Shown: positions 16,256 through 25,747, counted from the first letter of the stretch. The stretch: DNA of 64,000 nt from Sphingobium sp. WTD-1 (GCF_030128825.1 NZ_CP119127.1:1054001-1118000), one strand, 5' to 3'. Notes: generated by a model from the letters alone, not told the origin. Numbers and translations are program-made.

Positions 16256-16663
16256 TCAGCTCTGTTTCGCCGCCATCATCGCCTGGATCAGTGGCTTGAT
16301 CTGGGCTTCCACCGGCGCCGGGTTGAAATGCTCGGCGACCGAGGCGATCCGACCATCGCGGATGCGCAGCAGGAAGATATAGCGATTGGCGAAGGGCTCG
16401 CCATTCACCAGTGTGCCCGCCGACCGCACCTCGGCCGCGACCCGGTCCCCTTCCGCCGTCAGCGAATCGACGGTGAAGCTCAGCCCGCCCTGGAACAGCG
16501 ACCCGAGCATTGCGACGCCGCGCTGATAGGCAGCGCGCGGCGCATCGACGCCCGACGTCGTCGTCCAGGCGGTCATGTCGTCGGTCAGCAATTCATCCGG
16601 CAGTGCCGCCGCCGACAGGGCGGCGAAGAAGCGGCGGGCGAGGTCATGATGGGCCTGCGTCAT
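16256..16663 (-). CDS. SnoaL-like / NTF2-fold protein
   Basis: A protein of 135 residues with the cone-shaped NTF2/SnoaL fold pattern: N-terminal helix HHDLARRFFAAL, then DDMTAWTTTSG, GVAMLGSLFQGG and beta strands FTVDSLTAEGDRVAAEVRSAGT with NRYIFLLRIRDGRIASVAEHFNP. Such proteins include ketosteroid isomerase, dehydratases and non-enzymatic binding proteins; the activity here is unknown. It is the last gene of the minus-strand PAPS/sulfotransferase run, only 4 bases behind the sulfotransferase, so it may handle the sulfated product or its elimination. Confidence 0.82.
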   Translation of the reverse strand: MTQAHHDLARRFFAALSAAALPDELLTDDMTAWTTTSGVDAPRAAYQRGVAMLGSLFQGGLSFTVDSLTAEGDRVAAEVRSAGTLVNGEPFANRYIFLLRIRDGRIASVAEHFNPAPVEAQIKPLIQAMMAAKQS

Positions 16664-16667
16664 CGGA

Positions 16668-17831
16668 TCAGGCCTTCACGGGAATCGAGAAGCGGTCGGT
16701 ATAGGCCTTGAAATGGGCGTGGATCTGCGCCCGATCCAGCCCATAATCGGCCAGGTCATAGCTGTGCTTGCCATGCTTGCCCTGTGGATTGGCGGCCAGC
16801 ATCGCGGTCATGCCGGCTTCCGCTTCTGCCGTGAACGGTTCGTCAAAGCGGGCATAGAGCTTGCGCATCTCGCCGATCGGGTCACGCAGCTGGTCGTCAT
16901 ACTGGATGTCGTGGATCGCATCCTGGCCATGCTTTGCGCGATAGGCCAGCATCCGCTCGATCATCAGGTCGAAGGTGCGCAGCTGCGAGCGGCCGACCTC
17001 GACCGGGTCGACATCGGCGCTGAACATCTTGCGCACCTGATAGACGAGGGAGCAGGCCGAGCCGACGACATCGGCCGGATCGCGATGGGTCATCACCAGC
17101 TGGGCATCGGGATAGACGGTGGTGAGGTCGTCCAGGAACAGCGGATGCCAGGGATTTTTCAGCGTCCAGCGGCCGCCATTTTCCGCCTGCAGCAATTGCA
17201 GCAGCCGCTTGTGATAGCGGAAGGCGGGCAGGTAGCTCGTGGCGAACAGCCATTTCTGATAGCTCGGGATGTGCAGGACCGAGTCATAATATTGGGCGCA
17301 GAAGGACGGTGCCATGGCGAACTGGCACTCGGTCGGGCTGTCGGCATCCTCATGATGGATGGCCGAAATATGCGGCGCATATTTGAGCGACATGTCGAGC
17401 CGCGCCTGTTCCGCGACATAGCGCGGGTCGCTGCTGAGCGTGCCGGCGGCGGCGGGCGGCGCCGAATTGAACGCTTCCCAGCGCAGGAAGGACCGGCGGG
17501 CCGGATCGGCGTTGAGCAGGTTTATGGTCAAGGTCGTGCCGGTGCGCGGCAGGCCGAAGACGAATAGCGGCTTCTCGACCGGGGCGTCGAGCAGGTCTGG
17601 ATGACGGGCGAGCCAGTCCTCGACCTGCAAGCGGTTGGCCAGCGTCGCGGTCAACTGCTGCGCCCAGCGGCCTTGCGCGGCTTCGGTGAGGTTGGCCTCG
17701 CGATTGATCGCGTCGACCAGTACGTCCAGCCCTTCCAATATGGCGTCGTCGCCCAGGTCGGAAAGGCCGGTCTGTTCGCGCGCGGCGGCGACCAGGGCGT
17801 CGGCGTCGAGGCCGATGGTGTCGGTGGTCAT
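16668..17831 (-). CDS. PAPS-dependent sulfotransferase family protein (copy 1)
   Basis: A soluble sulfotransferase-type protein of 387 residues predicted to transfer sulfonate from PAPS to a hydroxyl. The 5'-phosphosulfate loop is FGLPRTGTT (93-100); the 3'-phosphate motif is HRDPADVVGSAC with R250 and S258. The remainder (TLKNPWHPLFLDDL, then PQGKHGKHSYDLADYGLD at the end) matches the large bacterial group of sulfotransferase-family proteins found in mycobacteria and sphingomonads. The acceptor is unknown. It lies 21 bases downstream of cysQ and behind the PAPS synthesis genes, which strongly supports a working sulfotransferase. A paralogue lies at 25857-27008 beyond the AraC regulator. Confidence 0.9.
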   Translation of the reverse strand: MTTDTIGLDADALVAAAREQTGLSDLGDDAILEGLDVLVDAINREANLTEAAQGRWAQQLTATLANRLQVEDWLARHPDLLDAPVEKPLFVFGLPRTGTTLTINLLNADPARRSFLRWEAFNSAPPAAAGTLSSDPRYVAEQARLDMSLKYAPHISAIHHEDADSPTECQFAMAPSFCAQYYDSVLHIPSYQKWLFATSYLPAFRYHKRLLQLLQAENGGRWTLKNPWHPLFLDDLTTVYPDAQLVMTHRDPADVVGSACSLVYQVRKMFSADVDPVEVGRSQLRTFDLMIERMLAYRAKHGQDAIHDIQYDDQLRDPIGEMRKLYARFDEPFTAEAEAGMTAMLAANPQGKHGKHSYDLADYGLDRAQIHAHFKAYTDRFSIPVKA

Positions 17832-17852
17832 GATCCTCTTCCCTTCTGTTCT

Positions 17853-18614
17853 TCAGGCGGCCTGCGCCGCGATCTCGGCCAAGGCCCCCAGCACCATGTC
17901 GGCATGTTCATGCCGGCAGATGAGGAGGTCGGGCATATATGTGTCTTGCTGGTTGTAGGTCAGCGGCGATCCATCGATGCGGGATGCGTGGAGGCCGTGG
18001 GCGAGTGCGACGGCGGCGGGTGCGCAGCTGTCCCATTCATATTGGCCGCCGGCATGGAGATAGATGTCGGCCTGTCCCAGGATCACCGCCATGGCCTTGG
18101 CGCCGGCTGATCCCATGGGGACCAGTTCGGCGCCCAGCGCTTCGGCGACCGCGACCGCCTGGGGTGCGGGGCGGGTGCGGGATACGACCATGCGGAGCTT
18201 CTCGGGCGCGGGCGGGATTGCGCGCGGCTGGTCGGTGCGCAGGACGATGCCGTCGTCATGGCCGGGCAGCGCAACCGCACCGATGGTCGGTACGCCGTCG
18301 ATGGCAAGACCGACATGGACGGCCCAGTCGGCGCGTTCCTCGCCATATTCGCGGGTGCCGTCGACCGGATCGACGATCCACACGCGGCTGTGCTGGAGCC
18401 GCGCCCCGTCACAGGCCATCTCCTCGGAGAGCAGGCCATCCTGTGCCCGCTGCTCCCGCAGCGCATGGACGAGGAACTGGTTGGCGGTCTGGTCGCCGGC
18501 CTTGCCGAGCGCCCTGGCGCTGAACAGGCCCGAGGCGCGGACCTCCAGCAGCAGGCGGCCGGCGGTTTCGGCGAGATGGGCGGCCAGGTCCGCGTCTGTC
18601 ATCATGTTGCTCAT
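17853..18614 (-). CDS. cysQ: 3'(2'),5'-bisphosphate nucleotidase CysQ-like
   Basis: A member of the inositol-monophosphatase fold, 253 residues, expected to hydrolyse PAP, the by-product of sulfotransferases, to AMP and phosphate and so relieve product inhibition. Metal-binding motifs are LLSEE (E64, E65) and [12 protein letters not shown] (D82, D85), plus [14 protein letters not shown] near the C-terminus. Its start overlaps the end of cysN/C by 4 bases (18611-18614) and it is followed by the sulfotransferase, an arrangement that joins PAPS making, PAP recycling and PAPS use. Confidence 0.92.
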   Translation of the reverse strand: MSNMMTDADLAAHLAETAGRLLLEVRASGLFSARALGKAGDQTANQFLVHALREQRAQDGLLSEEMACDGARLQHSRVWIVDPVDGTREYGEERADWAVHVGLAIDGVPTIGAVALPGHDDGIVLRTDQPRAIPPAPEKLRMVVSRTRPAPQAVAVAEALGAELVPMGSAGAKAMAVILGQADIYLHAGGQYEWDSCAPAAVALAHGLHASRIDGSPLTYNQQDTYMPDLLICRHEHADMVLGALAEIAAQAA

Positions 18615-20545
18615 TTGAGCGGCATGATCTTGCGGATGATATGCTCGGCGGCTTCCTGTGGCGTCATCTCGACGGTGTTGACCCGGATCTCGGGGCTGGT
18701 GGGCGCTTCATAGGGACTGTCGATGCCGGTGAAGTTCTTGAGGCTGCCCGAACGAGCCTTCTTGTAGAGTCCCTTGACGTCGCGTGCCTCGGCAACCTCG
18801 AGGGGCGTATCGACGAAGATCTCGATGAACTCGCCATCCGGCAGCATCTCGCGCACCATCTCGCGCTCGGCGCGGAAGGGGGAGATGAAGGCGGTCAGCA
18901 CGATCAGGCCTGCATCCGCCATCAGCTTGGCGACCTCGCCGACACGGCGGATATTCTCGATCCGGTCGGCCTCGGTAAAGCCCAGATCCTTGTTGAGGCC
19001 ATGGCGGATATTGTCGCCATCCAAGAGGAAGGTGTGGCGGTTCATCAGCGCGAGCCGCTTTTCCACCTCATTGGCGATGGTCGACTTGCCCGAGCCGGAC
19101 AGGCCGGTGAACCAGAGGATGCGGGGCAGCTGGTTCTTGAGCGCGGCATGGTCCTGCCGGCCGATATCGGTCGCCTGCCAATGGACATTCTGGGCGCGGC
19201 GCAGCGAGAAGTGGAGCATGCCCGCCGCCACGGTGCGGTTGCTGATCTTGTCGATCAGAATGAAGCCGCCGAGCGTGCGGTTGTCGGCATAGGGCTCGAA
19301 GCTGATCGGCTTGTCGGTCGCCAGTTCAGCCACGCCAATGGCATTCAAGTCCAGCGTCTTGGCGGCCAGATGCTCCATCGTGTTGACGTTGACGACATAT
19401 TTGGGCGCCTGGACGGTGGCCGATACGCTCTGCGTGCCGATCTTGAGCCAATAGGGCCGGCCCGGCAGCATCGCCTCGTCATCCATCCACACGATGGTCG
19501 CCTCGAACTGGCTGGAGACTTGCGGAGGATTGTCGGCGACCGCGATCACGTCGCCGCGCGAACAGTCGATCTCGTCGGCAAAGCAGAGCGTGACCGACTG
19601 GCCGGCAATCGCCTCGTCCAGGTCACCATCCAGCGTAACGATGCGACTGATGGTGCTGGTCTTGCCCGAGGGCAGCCCCCGCACGGCATCGCCCGGCTTG
19701 ACCGATCCGCTGGCGATCAGGCCGGCAAAGCCGCGAAAGTCGAGGTTGGGGCGATTGACCCACTGGACCGGCATGCGGAAGGGCTTGGCCGCTGCAGTGG
19801 TGGCATCGACCTCGACGCTTTCGAGATGGGCCATCAGGGTCGGCCCCTGATACCAGGGCGTATTCTCGGACCGGGCGGTGATATTGTCGCCCTTGAAGCC
19901 GGAGATGGGGATGGGCGTGAAGGCGCTGATGCCGATGCTCTGCGCGAACGCGGCATAATCGGCGACGATCCTGTCGAACACGGCCTGATCATAGCCGACC
20001 AGGTCCATCTTGTTGACGGCGAGCACGATGTTGCGGATGCCGATCAGGTGGGCGAGGTAGCTATGGCGCCGCGTCTGGGTGAGGATGCCCTTGCGCGCGT
20101 CGATCAGGATGACGGCCAGGTCGGCGGTGGACGCGCCGGTGACCATGTTGCGGGTATATTGTTCATGGCCGGGCGTATCGGCGACGATGAACTTGCGCTT
20201 CTCGGTGGCGAAGAAGCGATAGGCGACGTCGATGGTGATGCCCTGTTCGCGCTCGGCGGCGAGGCCATCGACCAGCAGGGCGAAGTCGATCTCGCCGCCT
20301 TGCGTGCCGACGCGCTTGCTGTCCGCCTGCAGCGCTTCGAGCTGATCCTCGAAGATCATCTTCGAATCATAGAGCAGCCGCCCGATCAGGGTGGACTTGC
20401 CGTCATCGACGCTGCCGCAGGTGATGAAGCGCAGCATGGTCTTGTGCTGATGGACGTCGAGATAGGCGTCGATGTCCTGCGCGATCAGCGCATCGGTCTG
20501 GTAGATCGGGGCCTGGCTGTCGGGCTGGGTGAGCGTATCGGTCAT
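18611..20545 (-). CDS. cysNC: bifunctional sulfate adenylyltransferase subunit 1 / adenylylsulfate kinase (CysN/C fusion)
   Basis: A fusion of 644 residues. The N-terminal GTPase subunit of ATP sulfurylase has GSVDDGKST (44-52), [12 protein letters not shown] and NKMDL; the C-terminal APS kinase has [12 protein letters not shown] at about 478-489 and FISPFRAER. With CysD it makes APS from sulfate and ATP, then phosphorylates it to PAPS. The fusion form is common in proteobacteria. It overlaps cysQ by 4 bases and lies 127 bases after cysD, the gap being filled with palindromes. It could be the cell's general sulfate-activation enzyme; no PAPS reductase (cysH) or sulfite reductase lies in the window. 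Confidence 0.96.
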   Translation of the reverse strand: MTDTLTQPDSQAPIYQTDALIAQDIDAYLDVHQHKTMLRFITCGSVDDGKSTLIGRLLYDSKMIFEDQLEALQADSKRVGTQGGEIDFALLVDGLAAEREQGITIDVAYRFFATEKRKFIVADTPGHEQYTRNMVTGASTADLAVILIDARKGILTQTRRHSYLAHLIGIRNIVLAVNKMDLVGYDQAVFDRIVADYAAFAQSIGISAFTPIPISGFKGDNITARSENTPWYQGPTLMAHLESVEVDATTAAAKPFRMPVQWVNRPNLDFRGFAGLIASGSVKPGDAVRGLPSGKTSTISRIVTLDGDLDEAIAGQSVTLCFADEIDCSRGDVIAVADNPPQVSSQFEATIVWMDDEAMLPGRPYWLKIGTQSVSATVQAPKYVVNVNTMEHLAAKTLDLNAIGVAELATDKPISFEPYADNRTLGGFILIDKISNRTVAAGMLHFSLRRAQNVHWQATDIGRQDHAALKNQLPRILWFTGLSGSGKSTIANEVEKRLALMNRHTFLLDGDNIRHGLNKDLGFTEADRIENIRRVGEVAKLMADAGLIVLTAFISPFRAEREMVREMLPDGEFIEIFVDTPLEVAEARDVKGLYKKARSGSLKNFTGIDSPYEAPTSPEIRVNTVEMTPQEAAEHIIRKIMPLK

Positions 20546-20560
20546 TGGCTTTGTCCCGTC

Positions 20561-20676
20561 ATCCCAGCGAAGGCTGGGATCTGGTTGATCTTGGAGAGGG
20601 TCAGCCCGGAGGCCTGAGGCCCCGGCCTTTGCCGGGGTTGACGCTTCGGAACGCTACGCATTCCGTGGCGCGTCAA
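20561..20676. repeat. palindromic intergenic repeats between cysD and cysNC
   Basis: Three inverted repeats stand in a row: ATCCCAGC/GCTGGGAT (20561-20568, 20573-20580), CCCCGGC/GCCGGGG (20620-20626, 20631-20637) and TTGACGC/GCGTCAA (20638-20644, 20670-20676) with an inner CGGAA/TTCCG. The last overlaps the cysD stop codon. The first resembles the short dispersed palindromes often seen between alphaproteobacterial genes (recollection, not searched). They may attenuate transcription or protect mRNA between cysD and cysNC. Confidence 0.6.
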
Positions 20677-21578
20677 AAGTAACCCTCCTGCTTCTTCTTC
20701 TCCATGCCGGCGCCGCCGGCATCCTTGTCGATGGCACGGCCCTGGCGCTCGGATGTGGTGGTGAGCAGCATCTCCTGGATCACCTCGGACAGGGTGCTGG
20801 CCTCGCTCTCGACTGCGCCGGTGAGGGGATAACAGCCCAAAGTGCGGAAGCGGATCGAGCGCTCGACCGGCACTTCGCCGGGCGCGAGCGGGAAGCGGTC
20901 ATCATCGACCATCAGCAGCATGCCGTCGCGCTCGACGGTGGGGCGCGGCGCAGCGAAATAGAGCGGCACGATCTCGATGCCTTCGAGCTGGATATATTGC
21001 CAGATGTCGAGCTCGGTCCAGTTGCTGATCGGAAAGACGCGGATGCTCTCGCCCTTGGCCTTGCGCGCGTTGTAGAGGTTCCACAGTTCGGGCCGCTGGT
21101 TCTTGGGATCCCAGCCGTGCGAGGCAGTACGGAAGGAGAAGATGCGCTCCTTGGCGCGGCTCTTCTCCTCGTCGCGCCGCGCGCCGCCAAAGGCCGCGTC
21201 GAAGCCGAACTTGTCGAGCGCCTGCTTCAACCCTTCCGTCTTCCACATGTCGGTATGGAGCGCGCCATGGTCGAACGGGTTGATGCCGCGCGCCTGCGCC
21301 TCGGGATTATGATGGACCAGCAGTTCCATCCCCGCGTCGCGCGCGGCCTTGTCGCGCAGATCGTACATCGCCCGGAACTTCCAGGTGGTGTCGACATGGA
21401 GCAGGGGGAAGGGCGGCGGCGAGGGATAGAAGGCCTTCTTGGCCAGATGCAGCATCACTGCGCTGTCCTTGCCCACCGAATACAGCATCACAGGCCGTTC
21501 CGCCTCCGACACAACCTCCCGCAATATATGTATACTCTCCGCCTCTAGGCGCTCCAAATGGGTCAGACTGCGTGCCAT
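20673..21578 (-). CDS. cysD: sulfate adenylyltransferase subunit 2 (CysD)
   Basis: The catalytic ATP-pyrophosphatase subunit of ATP sulfurylase, 301 residues, partner of CysN. It has the PP-loop [16 protein letters not shown] (residues about 34-49), [12 protein letters not shown] and the C-terminal [12 protein letters not shown] plus [10 protein letters not shown] typical of CysD. It reads [18 protein letters not shown], also characteristic. The start is 23 bases behind the metallo-hydrolase gene, so on the minus strand it is continuous with an upstream alcohol dehydrogenase/hydrolase block rather than standing in a sulfate-assimilation operon. Confidence 0.97.
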   Translation of the reverse strand: MARSLTHLERLEAESIHILREVVSEAERPVMLYSVGKDSAVMLHLAKKAFYPSPPPFPLLHVDTTWKFRAMYDLRDKAARDAGMELLVHHNPEAQARGINPFDHGALHTDMWKTEGLKQALDKFGFDAAFGGARRDEEKSRAKERIFSFRTASHGWDPKNQRPELWNLYNARKAKGESIRVFPISNWTELDIWQYIQLEGIEIVPLYFAAPRPTVERDGMLLMVDDDRFPLAPGEVPVERSIRFRTLGCYPLTGAVESEASTLSEVIQEMLLTTTSERQGRAIDKDAGGAGMEKKKQEGYF

Positions 21579-21601
21579 GATTATGCTTCCTGAAATGGGT
21601 G

Positions 21602-22858
21602 TCAGGCGGCCGGGAGCCGCTTTTCGGCGTCAGCGATTTCCGCCTTCAGCCACATGGTTTCGGACAGGTTGGTGCCGCCGCTGCGGGCGAGCAATTGTTC
21701 GAGCGCTGCCTTCTTGACGGTCAGCGCTGCCTCATGGTCGGGCGCGACGCCCAGCGCGATGTCGAGCAAGTGCAGCGCCTCGAGCGGACGCCCCGCCGCG
21801 GCATGGACATGGGCGCGGGCGGCCAATGCCCCGGCGCCGCCGGCCAGTTCGACCAGATCGGGATAGACGGTCGGGCGCGGCACGCCATAAAGGGCGGTGG
21901 TGCCATCCTCATAATGGAACCAGCCGGCATTTTCCTCCCAGATGGCGCGGACCACCCAGCTGGTCTTGCCGTGAAATTCGCCGATGCGGATATCCTCGGG
22001 CAGGACGATCTCGCGCATCAGATCCTGCACATCGCGGCCGGCATTCATGCCGGCGATGGTCTCGCGCTCGATATAGGTGACGGCGGCGTGCATCCGGTCG
22101 AGATCGGCGCGGATCATGTCCGCGCCACGGATCGGATCGCCATGGCCGGTGATCACCAGTTCGGGCTCCAGCGACCGGACATGCTCCAGCGACTGGAGAT
22201 AGGCGCGCACCAGCCGGGGCCGGTCACCGCGCATCGTCACCAGATTGGGCATGGAGCGCCACACCGGGCCGAACAGATTGCCGGTGAAGATGATCTTTTC
22301 CTCGGGCATCCAGACGAAGACCGAGCAGAGCGTCTCGCCGCCAGGCGTCTTCACCACCTCGAACTTGCGGCCGCCTTGTTCGAAGGCATGGACGGTCTCG
22401 ACCATCCGGTCGGGGACGATGCGGGGCGGCTTGGGCGGCGGACCGTCGCGCCGGGTCATCGACGCCCAAAGCTTGCCCGATCGGATGCCGAGGAACGGGC
22501 CGAGCCGGTCGAAATACTCCTCCGTGTCAACAAAGTTGACACCCGTGATCACCTCCGTTCCCGGCTCCTGCTGGTCGGGCAGGGCGCCATAATGGTCGGG
22601 ATGGGCCTGGGTGACGATGATGCGTTTCAGCGCGCCGGTGCGGTGCGGCGCGAACAGGCCCTTGTTGCGCGCGCCATTGCCCAGGAAGCCGGTATTGACC
22701 AGCAGGTCGCCGTCCGCCGTCGTCACCAGATAGGCGTTGGAAATATCCTTCACCATGAAGATGCTATCGGTGATCGCTTCCGCCTCGGTCTGGCCCTGTC
22801 CGGCCATGACGAGGGCGCCCAGCGGCGTCTGCGGCTTCTCGGTGGCTTGCGTGCTCAT
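21602..22858 (-). CDS. MBL-fold metallo-hydrolase with alkylsulfatase-type dimerisation domain
   Basis: A protein of 418 residues. Residues 30-245 form a metallo-beta-lactamase fold and about 290-415 match the all-helical alkyl-sulfatase dimerisation domain ([27 protein letters not shown]...[12 protein letters not shown]). The first metal motif is TQAHPDHYG (84-89), i.e. HxHxDH with glutamine for the first histidine. A second site reads TPGGET (E175), then FTGN and TGHG (H239). SdsA1-type alkyl sulfatases likewise use glutamate after TPG (recollection), but they end in an SCP2-like domain that is absent here. A sulfate-ester hydrolase is therefore likely by lineage but not certain. The start overlaps the alcohol dehydrogenase stop by 4 bases. 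Confidence 0.82.
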   Translation of the reverse strand: MSTQATEKPQTPLGALVMAGQGQTEAEAITDSIFMVKDISNAYLVTTADGDLLVNTGFLGNGARNKGLFAPHRTGALKRIIVTQAHPDHYGALPDQQEPGTEVITGVNFVDTEEYFDRLGPFLGIRSGKLWASMTRRDGPPPKPPRIVPDRMVETVHAFEQGGRKFEVVKTPGGETLCSVFVWMPEEKIIFTGNLFGPVWRSMPNLVTMRGDRPRLVRAYLQSLEHVRSLEPELVITGHGDPIRGADMIRADLDRMHAAVTYIERETIAGMNAGRDVQDLMREIVLPEDIRIGEFHGKTSWVVRAIWEENAGWFHYEDGTTALYGVPRPTVYPDLVELAGGAGALAARAHVHAAAGRPLEALHLLDIALGVAPDHEAALTVKKAALEQLLARSGGTNLSETMWLKAEIADAEKRLPAA

Positions 22859-23868
22859 GCGTCGGCTCCCTCGAACTCGATCATGACCTTGGCGGATTGC
22901 GGGCGGGCAGCGATTTCCAGCCCCTCCATCACCTGCGCGAAGGGCAGCTTGTGGCTGATCAGCGCCGCGATCTTGTCCTTCAGGCGCGGCATGGCGGCGA
23001 TCACGTCGGGCATTTCGGTCGGATAGCCGACCGCCGTGGTGATCGTCATTTCCGTCGTCAGCATCGGGCCGGCGGGCAGCTCGATCGGCTTCATATAGGC
23101 GGCGGTGATGACATGGCGGGCATGGGTCTTGGCCATGGCGATCACGTCGGCCAGGATGGAGGGCGCCCCGGCCGCGTCGATATAGGCGTCGGTCTGCGCC
23201 TTTTCGCGGCCGAACACGGTGGTGGTGCCATGGATCGCCTTGATCCGGGCGATCACATCTTCCTTCGCCGGATTGATTGTGTGGGCGCCGAGCGCGCGGG
23301 CGCGTTCCAGCCGTTCCTCGGCCAGGTCGAGCGCGATCACATCCTGGCAACCCCGGTCGATCGCCCAGAGGACCATGCCCAGGCCGATCGGGCCGCAGCC
23401 GAAGATCACCACCTTGTCGCCGGCCTTGGCCTGCGCCCGGTTGACGCCGTGCATCGCCACCGACAGCGGTTCGCACATGGCGGCGACATCATAGGGTATG
23501 CCGTCCGGGATCGGCAGCAGGCTGTCACCCAGCCGCGCGTCGCGGACCAGCAATTCCTCGGTAAAGGCGCCCTCCGGTCCGCCGCTGCCGATGAAGCTGG
23601 GGGTCATCATCGGGTTGATGATGACGCTCTGGCCGACGCTGACGCCCGCCACTTCCTCACCGACGATCATGATCTCGCCCGCGCCCTCATGGCCGAGCGC
23701 GGTCAGCTTGCCGGGGCCGGGAATGCCGCCATTCTTGATATAGCTGAGGTCGCTGCCGCAAATGCCGCAGGCCTTCATCTTCACGACGACGTCCTTCGGA
23801 CCCGGCTCGGGCCGCTGATAGGCGTCGAGCCGGACATCGTTCACATCATGGATGTTGAGCAGGTGCAT
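22855..23868 (-). CDS. zinc-type medium-chain alcohol dehydrogenase
   Basis: A medium-chain dehydrogenase of 337 residues for alcohol-ketone or alcohol-aldehyde conversion with NAD(P). Catalytic zinc ligands are visible in CGICGSD (C34) and GHEGAGE (H60, E61), with CEPLSVAMHG following and the coenzyme Rossmann motif FGCGPIGLG. The four-cysteine lobe that usually binds a structural zinc is not present: the stretch after the catalytic site (INPMMTPSFIGSGGPEGAF) has no cysteines. It is translationally coupled (ATGA) to the alkylsulfatase-like gene, suggesting that it oxidises the alcohol uncovered by desulfation, or prepares one for sulfonation. Confidence 0.9.
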   Translation of the reverse strand: MHLLNIHDVNDVRLDAYQRPEPGPKDVVVKMKACGICGSDLSYIKNGGIPGPGKLTALGHEGAGEIMIVGEEVAGVSVGQSVIINPMMTPSFIGSGGPEGAFTEELLVRDARLGDSLLPIPDGIPYDVAAMCEPLSVAMHGVNRAQAKAGDKVVIFGCGPIGLGMVLWAIDRGCQDVIALDLAEERLERARALGAHTINPAKEDVIARIKAIHGTTTVFGREKAQTDAYIDAAGAPSILADVIAMAKTHARHVITAAYMKPIELPAGPMLTTEMTITTAVGYPTEMPDVIAAMPRLKDKIAALISHKLPFAQVMEGLEIAARPQSAKVMIEFEGADA

Positions 23869-23889
23869 CGGGGCGCTCCGTCGATCGGC

Positions 23890-24711
23890 TCAGAAGGCGT
23901 AGGGCGGATAGACGAGGCTGCCGCCGTCGATGACGATCGTGTCGCCGCTATGGTAACGCGAGGCGTCGGACGCGAGATAGGCGCCGATCCCTTCGAAATC
24001 CTCGATCGCGCCGGGGCGATGGATCGGCGTCTTGGCCGAGAAATGGGCGTCGACGGCGGCCATGCGGGCCTGCATCTCCGGGCTCATCTCGCCATCGCCG
24101 CCGATGCCGGTCTTGATATAGCCCGGCGCGATGCTGTTGGCGCGGATCTCATACTTGCCCAGTTCCGCCGCCATGCCACGCACGGCGGCGCCCATGCCGC
24201 CCTTGGACGCGGCATAATTGTTGATCCCGGCAATGCCATGGAACATCGACAGGCTGCCGCAATAGACCAGGCTGCCGCCTGGCTCGCCAGCCTCGGCGCG
24301 GGCGACCATCGCCTTGGCCCCTTCGCGCAGGGTGAAGAAGGCGCCGTGCAGGTTGACCGCCAGCAGGTCATGCCATTCCGCCGAATCCAGCGTCAGCACC
24401 GAACGCGAGCGCGAGGCGCGGCCCGAATTGGCGAAGACGCAGTCGATGCGGCCGAAATCGGCGAGCAGCTTCGCATAGCCGTCGACGATCGCCTCTTCCG
24501 ACGCGACATCGACCTGATAGGTTTCGACCCGGCCGGCGCCTGCTGCGCGCAGGGCGGCGGCGGCGGCTTCGTTCTTGTCCGCATTGCGCGCCCAGATGGC
24601 GATGTCGCCGCCCATCTTGGCGACGCCCATGGCGAAGCCCAGGCCAATGCCGCCATTGCCGCCGGTGACCAGCGTGACCTTGCCCGTGCAGTCGAAAAGA
24701 CCCTTAGCCAT
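23890..24711 (-). CDS. SDR family oxidoreductase
   Basis: A classical SDR of 273 residues with TGGNGGIGLGFA, ARNADKNE (the arginine suggests NADPH preference), FANSGRAS in place of the common NNAG, GSLSMFHG and YAASKGG. The C-terminus DTIVIDGGSLVYPPYAF is typical of gluconate 5-dehydrogenase-like SDRs. GGAGAGAG lies just before the ATG. It is the first gene of the minus-strand alcohol dehydrogenase/hydrolase/PAPS/sulfotransferase run and divergent from the AraC regulator (151-base shared promoter region). Substrate unknown. Confidence 0.9.
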   Translation of the reverse strand: MAKGLFDCTGKVTLVTGGNGGIGLGFAMGVAKMGGDIAIWARNADKNEAAAAALRAAGAGRVETYQVDVASEEAIVDGYAKLLADFGRIDCVFANSGRASRSRSVLTLDSAEWHDLLAVNLHGAFFTLREGAKAMVARAEAGEPGGSLVYCGSLSMFHGIAGINNYAASKGGMGAAVRGMAAELGKYEIRANSIAPGYIKTGIGGDGEMSPEMQARMAAVDAHFSAKTPIHRPGAIEDFEGIGAYLASDASRYHSGDTIVIDGGSLVYPPYAF

Positions 24712-24862
24712 TCATCTCTCTCCATAGGGTGCCGCATCGTTGGCGGCTTGCCTGATGGCCCAAGGATGCGGGCGACTCCGGCGCCGATGCAATTGACCAG
24801 ACTATCGAGAATGAGCCATAGTGCAGCGATAGGGCCAAACATGGCCAGAGAGCGGGGGAGCG
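24712..24862. promoter_or_regulatory. divergent promoter region, SDR/PAPS operon and araC-type gene
   Basis: This 151-base gap separates the minus-strand SDR-to-SnoaL run from the plus-strand AraC gene and must hold both promoters if each is the first gene of its unit. A modestly A+T-rich part (about 24785-24845) is visible. I could not define convincing promoter boxes or operator repeats. Confidence 0.4.
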
Positions 24863-25729
24863 ATGGCGGAATCCTATGCCAGGTCGGTTTTCGAGGCCGA
24901 GATTGCGGTGCCGCAGGCCCAGGCACGGATCATGCGGCTCGACCTGGCGGGGCCGACCGACCGTATTTTCCGGCGCGAGCGCCATTATTGGCTCGACATG
25001 TGTCTGACCCCCCGGCCCGAGCGGGTGCGCGGCTGCTATGCCGACCATTGGGGGCCGCATCGCTATGAGCGGCTGGGCGAGATTTTCCTGGTGCCGCCGG
25101 GGCAGGCCTTGCGGTTGCGGACCGAAGGAGAGGGCAGCCAGTCTTCGGTCGTATGCGAGATCAAGGCGGAGGCGATCGACCGCTGGCTCGACGGGCCGAT
25201 CGAATGGACCGACAGCCGCCTCGCCGCCTGCCTCGACATCGCTCATCCGCATATGCGCGCCTGCCTGTTCCGCCTGGCGGAGGAGGTGAACCGGCCGGGG
25301 CCGGGCAGCATCGTGCTGGCCGAACTGATCGCCGGGCAACTGGCGATCGAGGTGGCGCGCTATTGTCAGGCGATCGCCGAGGGACCAGCGACCGGGGGCC
25401 TTGCTACCTGGCGGCTGCGGCGGATCGACGAGCGGCTGCAACTGGGCGGCGCGGCGCCCTCGCTGGAGGAGCTGGCCGCGCTGTGCAACCTGTCGGTGCG
25501 CCAACTGACGCGCGGCTTTCGCGCCAGCCGGGGCTGTTCGATCGGCGACTATATCGTCCAGTGCCGGATCGATGTCGCCAAACGCTATCTGGGATCGAGC
25601 GAGAGCATCAAGGAGATTGCCTTCGCGCTCGGATTCGCTTCGCCCTCCAGCTTCGCCTTCGCCTTTCGCCGCGCCACCGGGGCGACCCCGCGCCAGTTTC
25701 GCCAGCATCTGACATCGCGCCCGCGATAG
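24863..25729 (+). CDS. AraC-family transcriptional regulator
   Basis: A regulator of 288 residues. The N-terminal half carries a putative effector domain (RIFRRERHYWLDMCLTPRP, HWGPHRYERLGEIFLVPPG). The C-terminal two helix-turn-helix AraC domain is clear: SLEELAALCNLSVRQLTRGF, then SIKEIAFALGFASPSSFAFAFRR and GATPRQFR. GGGGGAGCG precedes the ATG. It lies exactly between the PAPS/sulfotransferase operon (divergent) and the second sulfotransferase operon (downstream, same strand), so it is the best candidate regulator of the sulfonation genes on both sides. Confidence 0.92.
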   Translation: MAESYARSVFEAEIAVPQAQARIMRLDLAGPTDRIFRRERHYWLDMCLTPRPERVRGCYADHWGPHRYERLGEIFLVPPGQALRLRTEGEGSQSSVVCEIKAEAIDRWLDGPIEWTDSRLAACLDIAHPHMRACLFRLAEEVNRPGPGSIVLAELIAGQLAIEVARYCQAIAEGPATGGLATWRLRRIDERLQLGGAAPSLEELAALCNLSVRQLTRGFRASRGCSIGDYIVQCRIDVAKRYLGSSESIKEIAFALGFASPSSFAFAFRRATGATPRQFRQHLTSRPR

Positions 25730-25747
25730 GGGCGGACGCTACTCTTC

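Noticed and set aside
18611..21578. A complete assimilatory sulfate-reduction operon
   Set aside because: Only the activation genes cysD, cysNC and cysQ are present; PAPS reductase, sulfite reductase, siroheme synthesis and sulfate transport genes are not in the window.
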